Below, piece after piece: positions 44,747-55,055 of a stretch of DNA of 64,000 bases. A program made the position numbers and the translations under genes. The first letter of the stretch is position 1. Each line of letters opens with the position of its first letter. The stretch is from NCBI RefSeq assembly GCF_963082655.1, contig NC_081554.1, positions 47,103,761 to 47,167,760 of the forward strand, given 5' to 3'. The stretch is from Stomoxys calcitrans. Taxonomy: Eukaryota; Arthropoda; Insecta; Diptera; Muscidae. The notes beneath the pieces were generated by a model. That model did not search any database. It was given only the letters and a program-made list of their open reading frames with translations, and was not told where the DNA came from.

Positions 44747-45029
44747 AAATTTTCCCATGAACATTCCATTAAGGAATAGCGGCAAATTTCTCACATATCA
44801 ATAAGTACTGTCCGATTCAAGTTTAGTCACAGTGATAAGGGGCTTCCAATTTATAGCACAGTCTGAAAAGCGTGCAGCGTGCAGAGGAGGAGTTTTCAAA
44901 TGGGTGCCATACTAAATGGTACAGTACCGAACAAATGTCGACAGCATTAGGAGGGGATAACCACCGCTGAAAATTTTGCTGATGTTCTCGCCAGGATTCG
45001 AACCCACACGTTTGGCGACGGTGGCCTCC
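44747..45029 (-). mobile_element. SINE-1, worn copy just beyond the Helitron end
   Basis: The tail (ttttcccatgaacattccat) starts nine bases past the Helitron end at 44738. The head at the right reads gacggtggcctcc (reversed), with box B in gccaggattcgaaccc. Confidence 0.8.
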
Positions 45030-46340
45030 TTATACATTAGAACTGATAAATTCATCATAATTCAGATATTCATGTCGGGCCAAATCCTGCAAAAAGTCCA
45101 TAGAAAGACAGACTGACACCTACCATTTTTTCCTCGATTAATTAGACGGTTTTTACAACCCTAAAGGTCCAAAAGTGTCTGAAGTCATGTCTGAGACAAA
45201 TAATTCACTATTAAAAAATGAAAACCCCTCTTCGAAACGTTCAAACGAGTCTTTATAAAGGGAGACAGCTTGTCGCATTATGTCTTTAAGATGTAAGGCA
45301 CTAATTAACCAATCAGTAAAATTTTAAAAAAGCTTACAATCCAGGAAGTTAAAACTGGATTTTATATTCAGAACCAAAGCTTAATTCTAAAGACCTTAGG
45401 GAGCTACTTATTGTTTTGCCAGTTAAAATGGCTCCACGTTTAGATATTATTGCACATATTCTTGCTTACAATTAAAGAGTAGAAATTCAAGTTTGTGTCT
45501 TAAGTCTTTTGTTTGGTTTGACTACAATGTTTTGTTAATTAAACGAACATTATGCCACTTGAAATAAATGTATTTTAACGTATATGACCGATATGGAAAG
45601 CTGATAAAATCCAGATTTTGCAGACATGCTACTTATGGTAGAGATTTTTGATGTTAAAAAACGTAAAAATTTGCCATAACAAAGAATAAGAAGAATCAAT
45701 GAAATGAATCACTAGCATGTCAGAAGTTTTTTCTCTAACACAGAGACTTAAGCTTTGAAGGATTAATATGTGTTTTATTTATATCATTGCCTGTTGTTGG
45801 GAGTTGGAGTTTAAGTGAAACTAACAAAACTTGTCTATGCGGAAGGTTCTGCACTTTGTGTCTTTCCCCTTGACAATTAACAATTCACCCAACCTTTTTT
45901 CGAATTGGTTTCCGTCAAACAATTGAAGCTATTATTGTATTTCCTCCATTATGTTTCACCACTTGGTATTGAGCACCTTTGCCTTTTCAAAGGCACCTGT
46001 CTATAATATTGACCGCTATACATTCAAATATTTTTGAGTTTTTTTTTTGGATATTTTTTCTGCAGGTTTGCTAAATATTTTGTTTTTTTTCACTTGGCTA
46101 AAGTGCATTTCGTGATTTCTGCATCGAAAATTGTGCAATATAAAGTTATGATTTTTTTTTTTTGTTTTTAATTTTTTCGCCACGTTCCTCTATTTATCCA
46201 TTAGTCAAGCTCGATTTTAGTGCATAGCCAAAATAGAAAAAATTGAAACAGAAAACCAACAGCAATTCCAAGGTGGAAAACTTAAAGTGAACTGAACTAA
46301 ACTAAAGCCAAAGCGATGAAGTATAACGTCCATAACCAAA
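45030..46340. other. AT-rich low-repeat sequence
   Basis: No repeat family of this window is seen. If the exon at 46345-46586 is real, part of this is its 3' untranslated region. A reverse-strand polyadenylation signal (aataaa; plus tttatt) occurs at about 45775, among others. Confidence 0.4.
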
Positions 46341-46344
46341 AAGT

Positions 46345-46586
46345 CCATTAATTACTTCCTCTTTTGGCGGTCATTTGAGAAACCCAACCAAGCCCAATGG
46401 TGATGAAATACTGCCACTGCAGTGCAATAACACCAATAATAGTCGCTATGGCAAATAATCTAAGCACATGACTATGGAGTTTATTTTGGTCAATAAGTTC
46501 ACCTTCAGATTTTTGCAAATGTAATGCAAGTGGAAATAGGAGCAAATGTTTTAATCCACACCGTGCAGCAGAAAGGAAATACATAC
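46345..46586 (-). CDS. Possible terminal exon of an unrecognised membrane protein
   Basis: On the minus strand a pyrimidine-rich tract (cctctttttccatttcag) ends in an AG acceptor at 46588-46587, and an open frame follows. The first 78 codons from the internal ATG read MYFLSAARCGLKHLLLFPLA, then a polar stretch (QKSEGELIDQNKLHSHVL), a hydrophobic span (RLFAIATIIGVIALQW) and a short basic C-terminus (MTAKRGSN) before TAA. The composition is protein-like, unlike the T-rich frames nearby, and no repeat family overlaps it. Two hydrophobic segments suggest a membrane protein. I do not recognise the family. The joint also reads CAG-GTATGT, a good donor, so splicing direction is uncertain. No upstream exon was identified. 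Confidence 0.35.
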
Positions 46587-46798
46587 CTGAAATGGAAAAA
46601 GAGGAAAATTGTTTAAAAAAAGTGGTAAAATGGTAAAATTTATTAACAAAATATTTAAAAGTTTTTAAAATTAATATTTTTTTAGTGCTGATTTTTAAAA
46701 CAAACTAAAGTTATATTGGGATTCTTGCCATCACATGAACCAACTGACCATTTGAAAAACATGAAATTACAGAAATCTTCAAAATTCTACATCTAAAT

Positions 46799-47040
46799 AC
46801 TTCTCTCATACCAATGAGTGCAGTCTGATTAAAGTTTAAGCTCAATAATAAGGGGCCTCCTTTTTTATGGCGAGTCTGAACGGCGTGCTGCATAGCGACA
46901 ACACTTGGTAGAGAAGTTTTAACATGGCAGGATAACTTACAAATGTAGCCAGCATTAGTAAGGGGATAATCAGCTGAAAATGCCTGAGATTTGAACCCAG
47001 GCGTTCAGCGTCATAGGCGAACATGCGCCATTGTAGCCTT
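46799..47040 (-). mobile_element. SINE-1, worn copy
   Basis: The plus strand reads ccaatgagtgcagtctgatt, then gcctccttttttatggcgag and acccaggcgttcagcgtcat. The tail beyond the ttctctcat block and the outermost head are lost. Confidence 0.75.
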
Positions 47041-47044
47041 TGGA

Positions 47045-47455
47045 TATTGCTGCCATATACACTGATCTCCCGATGTAGGCTCTTTGGCCCATTATTATCC
47101 GATTTCGCTGAAATTTGGCACCATAAATTGCGTTATGCCTCTCGACATTCGGGTCGGATATGGTAAAGATGGGGCTATATTTGGATATAGCTGCCATATA
47201 TATACCGATCTGATTTAAGGTCTTGGGCGCATTTATTAACCGATTGGCACAAAAGTTGCACTATGGCTCTAGACATTCTGGTCGAGTATGATCAAAATCG
47301 GGCTATAATTGGATATAGCTGCCATATATACAGATCTCACGATATAAGTTCCTGGGCATATAAAATCAGCGTTTATTACCTGATTTCGCTAAACTTGGCA
47401 AAGTGAGGTGTGATAGGCTTTTCGACATCCGTGTATAGTATGGCCACGATCGGTT
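47045..47455 (-). mobile_element. Hairpin-minisatellite element, family C fragment
   Basis: Units with atatagctgccatatatac and tattatccgatttcgctgaa run up to the start of the next, complete element. Neither end is present. Confidence 0.75.
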
Positions 47456-48700
47456 TATTATACCCACCACCGAAGGATGGGGGTATATTCATTTTGTCAT
47501 TCCGTTTGCAACACATCGAAATATCCATTTCCGACCCTATAAAGTATATATATATTCTTGATCAGCGTAAAAATCTAAGACGATCTAGACATGTCCGTCC
47601 GTCTGTCCGTCCGTCCATCTGTCCGTCCGTCTGTCCGTCCGTCCATCTGTCCGTCCGTACGTCTGTCCGTCTGTCTGTTGAAATCACGCTACAGCCTTTA
47701 AAAATAGAGATATTGAGCTGAAATTTTGCACAGATTCTTTTTTTGTCCATAAGCAGGTTAAGTTGGAAGATGGGCTATATCGGATTATATCTTGATATAG
47801 CCCCCATATAGACCTATCCGCCGATTTAGGGTCTTAGGCCCATAAAAGCCACATTTATTATCCGTTTTCGCTGAAATTTGTGGCATTGAGTTGTGTTAGG
47901 CCCTTCGACATCCTTCGTCAATTTGGCTCAGATCGGTTCAGATTTGGATATAGCTGCCATATAGACCGATCCTCCGATTTAGGGCCTAAGGCCCATAAAA
48001 GCCACATTTATTATCCGATTTCGTTGAAATTTGGGACAGTGAGTTTTGTTAGGCCTTTAGACATCCTTCGTTAAATTGGCTCAGATCGGTTCAGATTTGG
48101 ATATAGCTGCCATATAGACCGATTTCTTGCTTTATGGTTTTGGGCCCATAAAATGCTAATTTATTATTCGATGTCGCCAAAATTTAGGACAGTGTGTTAA
48201 GTTAAGCCCCTTGACATTCATTTGCAATATCGCACAGATCGGTCCAGATTTGGACCGATCTGTGCCATATAGACCGATATCTAGGTTTTAGGGCCATAAA
48301 AGACGCATTTATTGTCCGATGTCGCTGAAATTTGAGACAGTGAGTTTGGTTAGGCTCTTCGACATTTTTATGCAACTTGGCCCAAATCGGTCCAGATTTG
48401 GATATAGCTGCCATGTAGACCGATATCTCGATTTCCGATTTCACTGAAATTTGACACAGTGACTTATGTTAGGCTTTTCGGCATCCGTGTCGTATATAGT
48501 TCAGATCGGTTTATTTTTAGATATAGCTAGTGTACTTATTAGTATTTGATCCAAATCGGAACATATTTTGATGAAACTGATATGGGACATAAGGTATGAA
48601 ATTTTCACCGAATTTTGATGAAAGGTGGTTTATATATATACCCGAGGTGGTAGGTATCCAAAGTTCGGCCCGGCCGAACTTAAAGCTTTTTTACTTGTTT
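47456..48700 (-). mobile_element. Hairpin-minisatellite element, family C, full-length reference copy
   Basis: The left end is ttatacccaccaccgaagga, then cattttgtcattccgtttgc, tatatatattcttgatcagc and a (TCCG/TCTG)n tract. Units with ggcccataaaagccacattt and tagctgccatatagaccgat follow; two cores start at 47951 and 48104, a 153-bp step. The right end is ggtggtaggtatccaaagtt, the hairpin ttcggcccggccgaac and ttaaagcttttttacttgtt. It shares unit length and terminal layout with family A but differs in most of the unit. Confidence 0.9.
47590..47680. repeat. (TCCG/TCTG)n microsatellite
   Basis: A run of tccg, tctg and tcca tetranucleotides about 90 bases long lies within the end block of the family C element. 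Shorter versions occur at the same place in most A and C copies (for example 8165, 38041, 60735), so it is part of the element, and it is expanded here. Confidence 0.9.
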
Positions 48701-49503
48701 TTGAATATAGCTGCCATGTAAACCAATCACCCCATTAAAAGTGTTGGGCCTACAAAAAGCGTAAATCCAAGTTCGCTAAGTTCGGTCGTGCTGAATCTTG
48801 TATACCCTCCACCATGAATCGCATAAGTCAAGTTTTTTGTCCGACATCTCACTATAGGCATAACAAGTTCTTTGCCCAGCATCTCTTTATAGGCAAACAG
48901 AGGATAATGATAAAAATTCCATGGGTTCAAGTATTAAATTCAGCAGATGGGTTTATATGGAAGCCATATCAGGTTATGAAACGATTTGGACCATACCTAC
49001 CACAGTGGTTGAAAGTCATAACAAAACACCTCATACAAAATTTTAGACAAATCGGATAAGAATTGCGCCGTCTAGAGGCTTAAGAATTTAAAATCCCAGA
49101 TCGGCTTATATCGCAGTTATATCAGGTTATGAACGAAATTTGACCATGCTTGGGTCAGTTGTTGGAAGTCGCGACAAAACCTCGTACAAAATTTCAGCTA
49201 AATCGGATAAGAATTGCGCCCCCTAGAGGCTCAAGAAGTCAAGATCCAAGATCGGATTATATGACAGCTTTATCAAAACATGGATCGATACAGGCCATTT
49301 ACAATCCCAACCGACCCACGCCAATAGGAAGTATTTGTGAAAAGTTTCAAGCGCCTAGATTTACTCCTTCGAAAAGTTGGCATGCTTTCCACAGACAGAC
49401 GGACAGACATGGCTATCTTTATAAGGTCTCAGATCAATATGTCGAGGTGTTACAAACGGAATAGCGAAGTTAGTATACCCCCGTCCTATGGTGAAGAGTA
49501 TAA
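48701..49503 (+). mobile_element. Hairpin-minisatellite element, family A
   Basis: After a worn patch, the start block is ccaagttcgctaagttcggt, with a changed hairpin, then tataccctccaccatgaat. Units follow, and the end block is ggccatttacaatcccaacc, gacagacggacagacatgg, then cagatcaatatgtcgaggtg and gtatacccccgtcctatggt. Confidence 0.8.
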
Positions 49504-50459
49504 AACGCCGTGCGAGAACGGACTGAGATATCTCTTTAAGATTAAGAATGATGAATGATCACCTTGGTATTTCGAAAATTTGTTGGGGAAGAAATTGTAA
49601 GAAAAAAACCAAAAGAAACGAAATTTAATAATTCTTTTTGAATTTTGCAAAAAAGGGTGTTTTTGAAAACCAAAAATAAATTTTGCCCGAATTTTTTCAC
49701 AAAAATCCCCAAAATACCAATTTTTGGTAAAGACGATTTAAAAGTCGACATTTTTTAGTAAATTTTCTGTGGAGGCTACAGATATTGTCTTCCCATTCAT
49801 TGCTAGCTTTAGCGATGGCTTACCACTCATTGCTTACCTCTCTAGAGTCGAAACGAGGCACAAGATTCCACTAGGTGGTAAGAACAAGTTCGATAACTAG
49901 AGTTAAAATCGAACCATTGCCCAAAGGTGGTGGGGGAAAACATCCTTTCATTTTGTTCACAAGGGCAACTACAAGAGTAAGTATCAGGCTGGCGTTATCG
50001 ACATCACTGAGGATAGTTTTTCTTCTTGATGTAGCTTTCATGCTGGCTTTTGTCTTTCTCCCACCTTAACAAGCTTGGAGACCTAAATTTGCAAACGTGG
50101 CCGTTAGGAGGCTGCAGTGTGTGAGAGTTTCTGTTTCTGGAACTTTTCCACATTGTTTGTGTATTTGTGTACCCATAGTTAAAAACAAGCACGGAGTTGA
50201 CAAAGCGACCACATTGGTTCATAAAAGTAGAAAGGGGATAACCACCGCTAAAAGTCTTCTCAGATGTTTCAGTACAGGAATTCTGCTTATTATAAGGATA
50301 TGAGCCTCCGAGGCGCAGAGGCTAACATTTTTCACTACATAAACACACTGCGAATTTTTCAATACGTTGGATAGTTTTCTCTATCCCTGTTGCCAGTTCT
50401 TGCTATGATCCGGCAGGCGAAAGAAGATCTAAGTTTGCTGGATCTATAATCTAGTCACC
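49504..50459. other. Unassigned sequence with SINE-1 scraps
   Basis: The segment 50225-50330 holds scraps of SINE-1: body in reverse (aaaggggataaccaccgct) followed by a forward head (cctccgaggcgcagaggcta). The frames at 49875-50303 have no domain I recognise. Nothing else could be named. Confidence 0.45.
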
Positions 50460-50790
50460 TATGGCTTACGCCCTCTTGCTTTGGACCATCTGTATAGCAG
50501 CAACAACCAGATCGTATTTGTATTTGTGTTTCTCCCGCCCTTTCTCGAATCTTAGATACGTGTTTTTCACTCTCAACCATATTCGTGGTCTTCTCCTCGG
50601 TAAAAAACATTTGCCATTTCATCTCGTTCCCCTATCGTTATCACGTAAATTAAATCCATTCGTCCATCGTCCTAAGTCCCTTAGTCGCAAATGGTGCCTC
50701 ATACTTTATACATACATATGTTTATGGGCCTGAAGTTCAAAATCGTCTCCAGTGTTCTAGTCGAGATGGCTCTCACAACGATATTTTAAT
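50460..50790 (-). pseudogene. LINE fragment (RNase H-type), heavily worn
   Basis: Bases 50660-50785 follow the LINE copy B sequence 28440-28560: catcgtcctaagtccctta corresponds to catcgccttaagtctcata, and ccagtgttctagtcgagatg corresponds to ccattgccctagtgggcgtg. It is the region between RT and RNase H on the minus strand, with no open frame. Confidence 0.6.
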
Positions 50791-50820
50791 GCTAATCTAC
50801 TCATTCCGTTTGTAAAAATG

Positions 50821-51125
50821 AAAATTTTGCTCATGAACATTCCACTAAGGAACAGGGGCTAACATCTCACATATCAATGAGTGCAGTCCGATTCATGTTT
50901 AAGCTCAATGATAAGGGGCCTCCTTTTTTGACCGAATCCGAACGGCGTGCCGCATTGCGACATCTCTTTGGAGAGAAGTTTTAAATGGCATAGTACCTCA
51001 CAAATGTTGCCAGCATTAGGAGGAGAAAGCCATCGCTGAAAATGTTTTCTGATGGTCACGCCAGGATTCGAACCCAGGCATTCAGCGTCATAGGCGGACA
51101 TGCTAACCCCTGCGCTACGGTGGCC
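50821..51125 (-). mobile_element. SINE-1, near full-length
   Basis: It runs from the tail (aaaattttgctcatgaacat) to a clean head (gctacggtggcc reversed), with box B as ggattcgaacccagg. A complete copy, nested next to the end block of a family A element. Confidence 0.88.
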
Positions 51126-51757
51126 GTTTTTAAAACACCTCCAAATATTGATCTGCGATATATTCTGAATCGTCTCGACATTCTGATTCGATCTAGCCAT
51201 GCCTGTCCGTCCCTCCGTCCGACCGTCTGTTGAAATCACAATAGCGGTCTAACGCGTAAAGCTAGCCGCTTTAAATTTGGAACAGATACTTCCTACTGAT
51301 GTAGGTCATTGGAGATTGCAAATTTGCCATATCTGTTCAGATTAAGATGTAGCTCCCATATAAACCGATCTCCCGATTTGACTTCTTGAGCCCCTGAAAG
51401 CCGCCATTTTTGTCCGATTTGGCTGAAATTTTGCACACAGTGTTTTATTCTGACTTCCAACAGTTGTGCCAAGTACGGTCTATATCGGCATATAACCTGA
51501 TATAGCTCCCATATAAACCGTTCTCCCAATTTGACTTCTTTAGTCCCTGGAAGCCACAATTTGATCTCTCATATAAACCGATCTCCCAATTTTTGTCCGA
51601 TTTGGCTGAAATTTTGCACTTAGTGTTCGGTTATGACATCCGTATCGGTCCGAATCTGTCTATAACCAGAAATACCTCTCATATTTTACCAGAATCCATG
51701 GCGATGTGTTCCCAAGACTGGGCCCGGCCGAACTTAGCACGCTTTTACTTGTTTGTC
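51126..51757 (-). mobile_element. Hairpin-minisatellite element, family A, short
   Basis: The end block is partly preserved (ttctgaatcgtctcgacatt, gtccgtccctccgtccg). Two or so units follow, then the terminus ttgggcccggccgaactta and gcacgcttttacttgtttg. The SINE-1 copy at 50821 sits at the left end of this element. Confidence 0.82.
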
Positions 51758-52316
51758 CATAGGCATGTTTAGTTTGAAAATTGGCTTTATCGGTCCAATC
51801 TACCGATTTAAGATCTTAGACCCATTAAAGTCTCATTTATTATCCGATTTCGTTGAAATCTGAAATAGCAAATTGAATGAGGCCCCTCGACATCCGTGTT
51901 CAAAATGGCCCAGATTGGTTTATATTTGGATAGACCTGCCATATATACCGATCTCCCATTTTAAGGTCTTGGTATCATAAGAGGACCACTTATTATCCGA
52001 TATCGTTGAACTTGGCTTAATAAGTTGGGTTATGCCTCTTGACATTCATGTCAAGTATGATCAGGATGAGGCTATATTTGGATATAGCTAATATAGCTGC
52101 GGTATACGCCGATTTTCTAATTTAAGGTCTTGGTCTCATAAAAGGAGCGTTTATAACCAATTTTGGTAAAATTTGGCAGATCTCCCGATATAGCGTTTTT
52201 TCTCCGATTAGGCTCTTCGATAACCGTGGTCAGTACGGCCCTGATCGGTCTATATTTCAATATAGTTCCCATATATGCCGATCTCCCGATTCAAGGTCTT
52301 GGGCTCATTTATTATT
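51758..52316 (-). mobile_element. Hairpin-minisatellite element, family C fragment
   Basis: It begins in the end block (gtccataggcatgtttagtt) and shows units with ttattatccgatttcgttga and gatctcccgattcaaggtc. A SINE-1 copy interrupts it at 52317, and units resume at about 52850. Confidence 0.75.
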
Positions 52317-52849
52317 GGAGGCCACCGTAGCGCAGAGGTAAGTATGTCCGCTTATGACGCCGAAAGCCAGGGTTCCAATTCTGGCGAGACCATTAGAAAA
52401 AATTTTCAATGGTGGTTTTCCACCTTTTAATGCTAGCAGCATTTGTGAGGTACTATGTCATGTAAAACTTCTCCCCAAAGAGATTTCGCACTGCGTCATG
52501 CCGTTCGGACTCGGCTATAAAAAGAAATCGGATTGCACTAATATCGGGTTGCCCAAAAAGTAATTGCGGATTTTTTAAAAGAAAGTAAATGCATTTTAAT
52601 AAAGCTAAGAATGAACTTTAATCAAATATACTTTTTTTACACTTTTTCTCTAAAGCAAGCTAAAAGTAACAGCTGATAACTGACTGGAGAAAGAATGCAA
52701 TTACAGAGTCACAAGATGTGAAAAAATTTGTCCACGCCGACTATATGAAAAATCCGCAATTACTTTTTGGGCAACCCAGTAGATATTCGAGAAGTTTGTC
52801 CCTGTTCCTTAGTGAAATGTTCATGGAAAAAATTTGGCTATTTTAATTT
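52317..52849 (+). mobile_element. SINE-1 split by a MITE
   Basis: The head ggaggccaccgtagcgcaga and box B-like region are clear. The body stops at aatcggattgcactaa (52541), the MITE occupies 52544-52779, and the tail resumes at gatattcgagaagtttgtcc to about 52849. Confidence 0.88.
52544..52779 (-). mobile_element. Mariner-derived MITE, copy 5, nested in SINE-1
   Basis: The 236 bp element is flanked by TA at 52542-52543 and 52780-52781, with inverted gggttgcccaaaaagtaatt ends. Same orientation as the full mariner. Confidence 0.92.
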
Positions 52850-53304
52850 AGGCCCCCAATATCCGTGTTCAATACCGTGCAGATCGGTGTATACTTGGCT
52901 ATAGCAGCCGTATATTCCGATCTCCCGATTTAAGTTCTTGGGCCCATAAAATCAGCGTATATTTCCTGATTTGATGAAAATTTGGCACAGTCAGCTGTCT
53001 TAGGCTCTTCGACATCCGTGTTTAGTATGGCCACGATCGGTCTATATTAGGATATATGTAGGGTATATGTAGGGTCCATATAGACCAATCACCCGATATA
53101 AGGTCTTGGGCTCATAAAAGGTGCATTTATTATCCAATTGCGCCGAAAATTGGCACAGTGAACTGTTTGGAGATTTCAGAGCTCATTAATTTACCGATTT
53201 CGCTGAAATTTGGTACAATGAGTTGTATTAGGCCCTTCCACATTCTTCCCTATGGTGGAGATCGTACTATATTTAGATATAGCTGCCATATAGACCAATC
53301 ACCG
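52850..53304 (-). mobile_element. Hairpin-minisatellite element, family C fragment
   Basis: Units with gatctcccgatttaagttct, cgacatccgtgtttagtatg and gatatagctgccatatagac continue the copy at 51758-52316. A repeated gggtatatgtagggt patch lies near 53060. It stops at a SINE-1 head. Confidence 0.75.
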
Positions 53305-53396
53305 TAGCGCAGAGGTTAGCATGTCCGCCTATGACGCTGAACGCCGGGATTCGAATCCTGGCGAGACCATGAGAAAAAATTTTCAGCGGTGCTAGA
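53305..53396 (+). mobile_element. SINE-1 head fragment
   Basis: It holds accgtagcgcagaggttagc, box B-like ggattcgaatcctgg and ttttcagcggtg, then stops exactly where LINE sequence begins (ctagatatccgacccattg). Confidence 0.85.
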
Positions 53397-54447
53397 TATC
53401 CGACCCATTGACATACAGATTAAACGTGAGGCAGCCACTGCGGCTATGAGATTTAAGGCGATAGGAGAATGGAGAGAGAATGGAAGCAGGAGTCCTGTTA
53501 TGATACAGGTTGAGGCATGTATCATAGAAGGACACATAGGACTACGAGACGTGGCTCATGAGACGTTGAAGCATTTCCTATGCCATTCCCCGGCATTCGC
53601 GGCTAACAGATATCGGTACTTATGTGGGGACACAATACCAGGCATAAACCAACTTAGGGGCGTTGTATGGAAAACAATTGAAGATTTTGTAAGTAGCACG
53701 GAATTTTTGACTTATGTTTTCTTTTTCGAGGGTTTTTTTTAGTATTTAGAGCGCACAACAAGCCGATTACTGGCTTAGATGCATGTCCATAGTCGCATGG
53801 GGCGGGTTAATATACGCAGCAATGGAGGCGACGATAGGAAACCGGGAAGGAAGGGGAGAGGTATCCGATCCGATACCTGAGATGGACCTTGAAGTCGAGT
53901 GCGACGCACTGCTGCCATCGGCACAGTCTTGGACTGACAGAACCCTAGTATTGACATCTGGAAGATCATTTTACACGGATGGATCAAAGCTAGAGGACAA
54001 AGTGGGCCTGGGGGTTTATATTGAAAACCAAGGGACTGAGATCTGTTTTAGACTGCCTGACCATAATACGGTCCTGCAGGCGGAGATCCGGGCGATCGTG
54101 GAATGCGTGAAGTGGTGTGGTGCTAACGCGAAGACTTTGAATGTGAACATCTTTATTGACAATAAATTGCCATAAGGTCAATAACAACCAGGACGGTAAG
54201 GTCACGAACAGTCATGCAGTGAAAGAAGAAGATTAACGCCTTTTCTGAGGATGGCAAAATCCGCATCGTTTGGGTGCCGGGCCATAACGGAGTAAGGGGA
54301 AATGAAAAGGCAGACGATTTAGCGGTGAAGGCCAGAGGACTGCCGTCAATAAACATGGTTAACCCGAAGCCTTTCGGGTGGACGCAGTCTGAGTTAAGGG
54401 AGTGGGCGATGAATGCGCATGCAACATTGTGGAAGAGTGACCTCTTC
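53397..54447 (+). pseudogene. RNase H-type LINE, rearranged copy C
   Basis: Two LINE pieces stand head to tail. Piece 1 (53397-53810) has LDIRPIDIQIKREAATAAMR, then jumps past RNase H to the Cys/His tail region (AHETLKHFLCHSPAFAANR) and the 3' end (ttactggcttagatgcatgt). Piece 2 (53811-54447) starts upstream again, at MEATIGNREGRGEVSDPI, and runs through RNase H: YTDGSKLED, LQAEIRAI, FIDNKL (normally TDSK), then one frame over GHNGVRGNEKADD. The order of domains is therefore broken. The plus-strand orientation is opposite to the A and B copies. SINE-1 head sequence abuts both ends. Confidence 0.82.
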
Positions 54448-54466
54448 GCCACGGTGGCCTCCTGAG
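54448..54466 (-). mobile_element. SINE-1 head remnant
   Basis: The short sequence cgccacggtggcctcc is the outermost SINE-1 head in reverse. With the head at 53305 it brackets the rearranged LINE in inverted orientation. Confidence 0.55.
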
Positions 54467-54817
54467 AGTACCACAACAATGTATGAAATAGTGGTTGGAT
54501 GGATGAATGGATGACGACATAGCCCTGCAGCGAAAAATTTTCGAAAAATGGCTTCCATGGAAAGAAAAGGAGGCGTTTGCATGTTTAGAGTAACTACCAT
54601 ATGTAGCAGAGGCGTTATTTTTCACTTGAAAACAAACGCGGTGCTTCAATTTAGCGCTTCTTCTTTACTTTAGCGTTTCCTCTTCACCGTGGTCCACTAA
54701 ACTACCAATGGGTATGTCAGTTCAGTCTGATCACAATTTTTATTTAGCCAGTGAACTATCTAAGGATTCGTTTACGAGTTTGAAACTATGGCTTTTCTGC
54801 ATAAACACCATGTGATA
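54467..54817 (-). pseudogene. Worn LINE thumb fragment
   Basis: From about 54690 the plus strand (tggtccactaaactaccaat, cagtgaactatctaaggatt) follows LINE copy A 18668-18760, the VVWWTAMEKK region on the minus strand. Bases 54467-54680 could not be matched. Confidence 0.5.
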
Positions 54818-55053
54818 TTGGATTGCCCAAAAAGTAATAGCGGATTTTTTAAAAGAAAGTAAATACATTTTTAATAAAACTTAGAATGAACTTTAATCAA
54901 ATATACTTTTTTTACACTTTTTTTCTAAAGCAAGCTAAAGTAACAGCTGATAACTGACTGAAGAAAGAATGCAATTACAGAGTCACAAGCTGTGAAAAAA
55001 TTTGTCAACGCCGACTATATGAAAAATCCGCAATTACTTTTTGGGCAACCCAA
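54818..55053 (-). mobile_element. Mariner-derived MITE, copy 6
   Basis: The 236 bp element is flanked by TA (54816-54817 and 55054-55055). Left end ttggattgcccaaaaagtaa has one change, and the right end is intact. Confidence 0.92.
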
Positions 55054-55055
55054 TA

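Noticed and set aside
47562..47750. Frame encoding RTDGQTDG-type repeats
   Set aside because: It is the translation of the (TCCG/TCTG)n tract in the family C end block.
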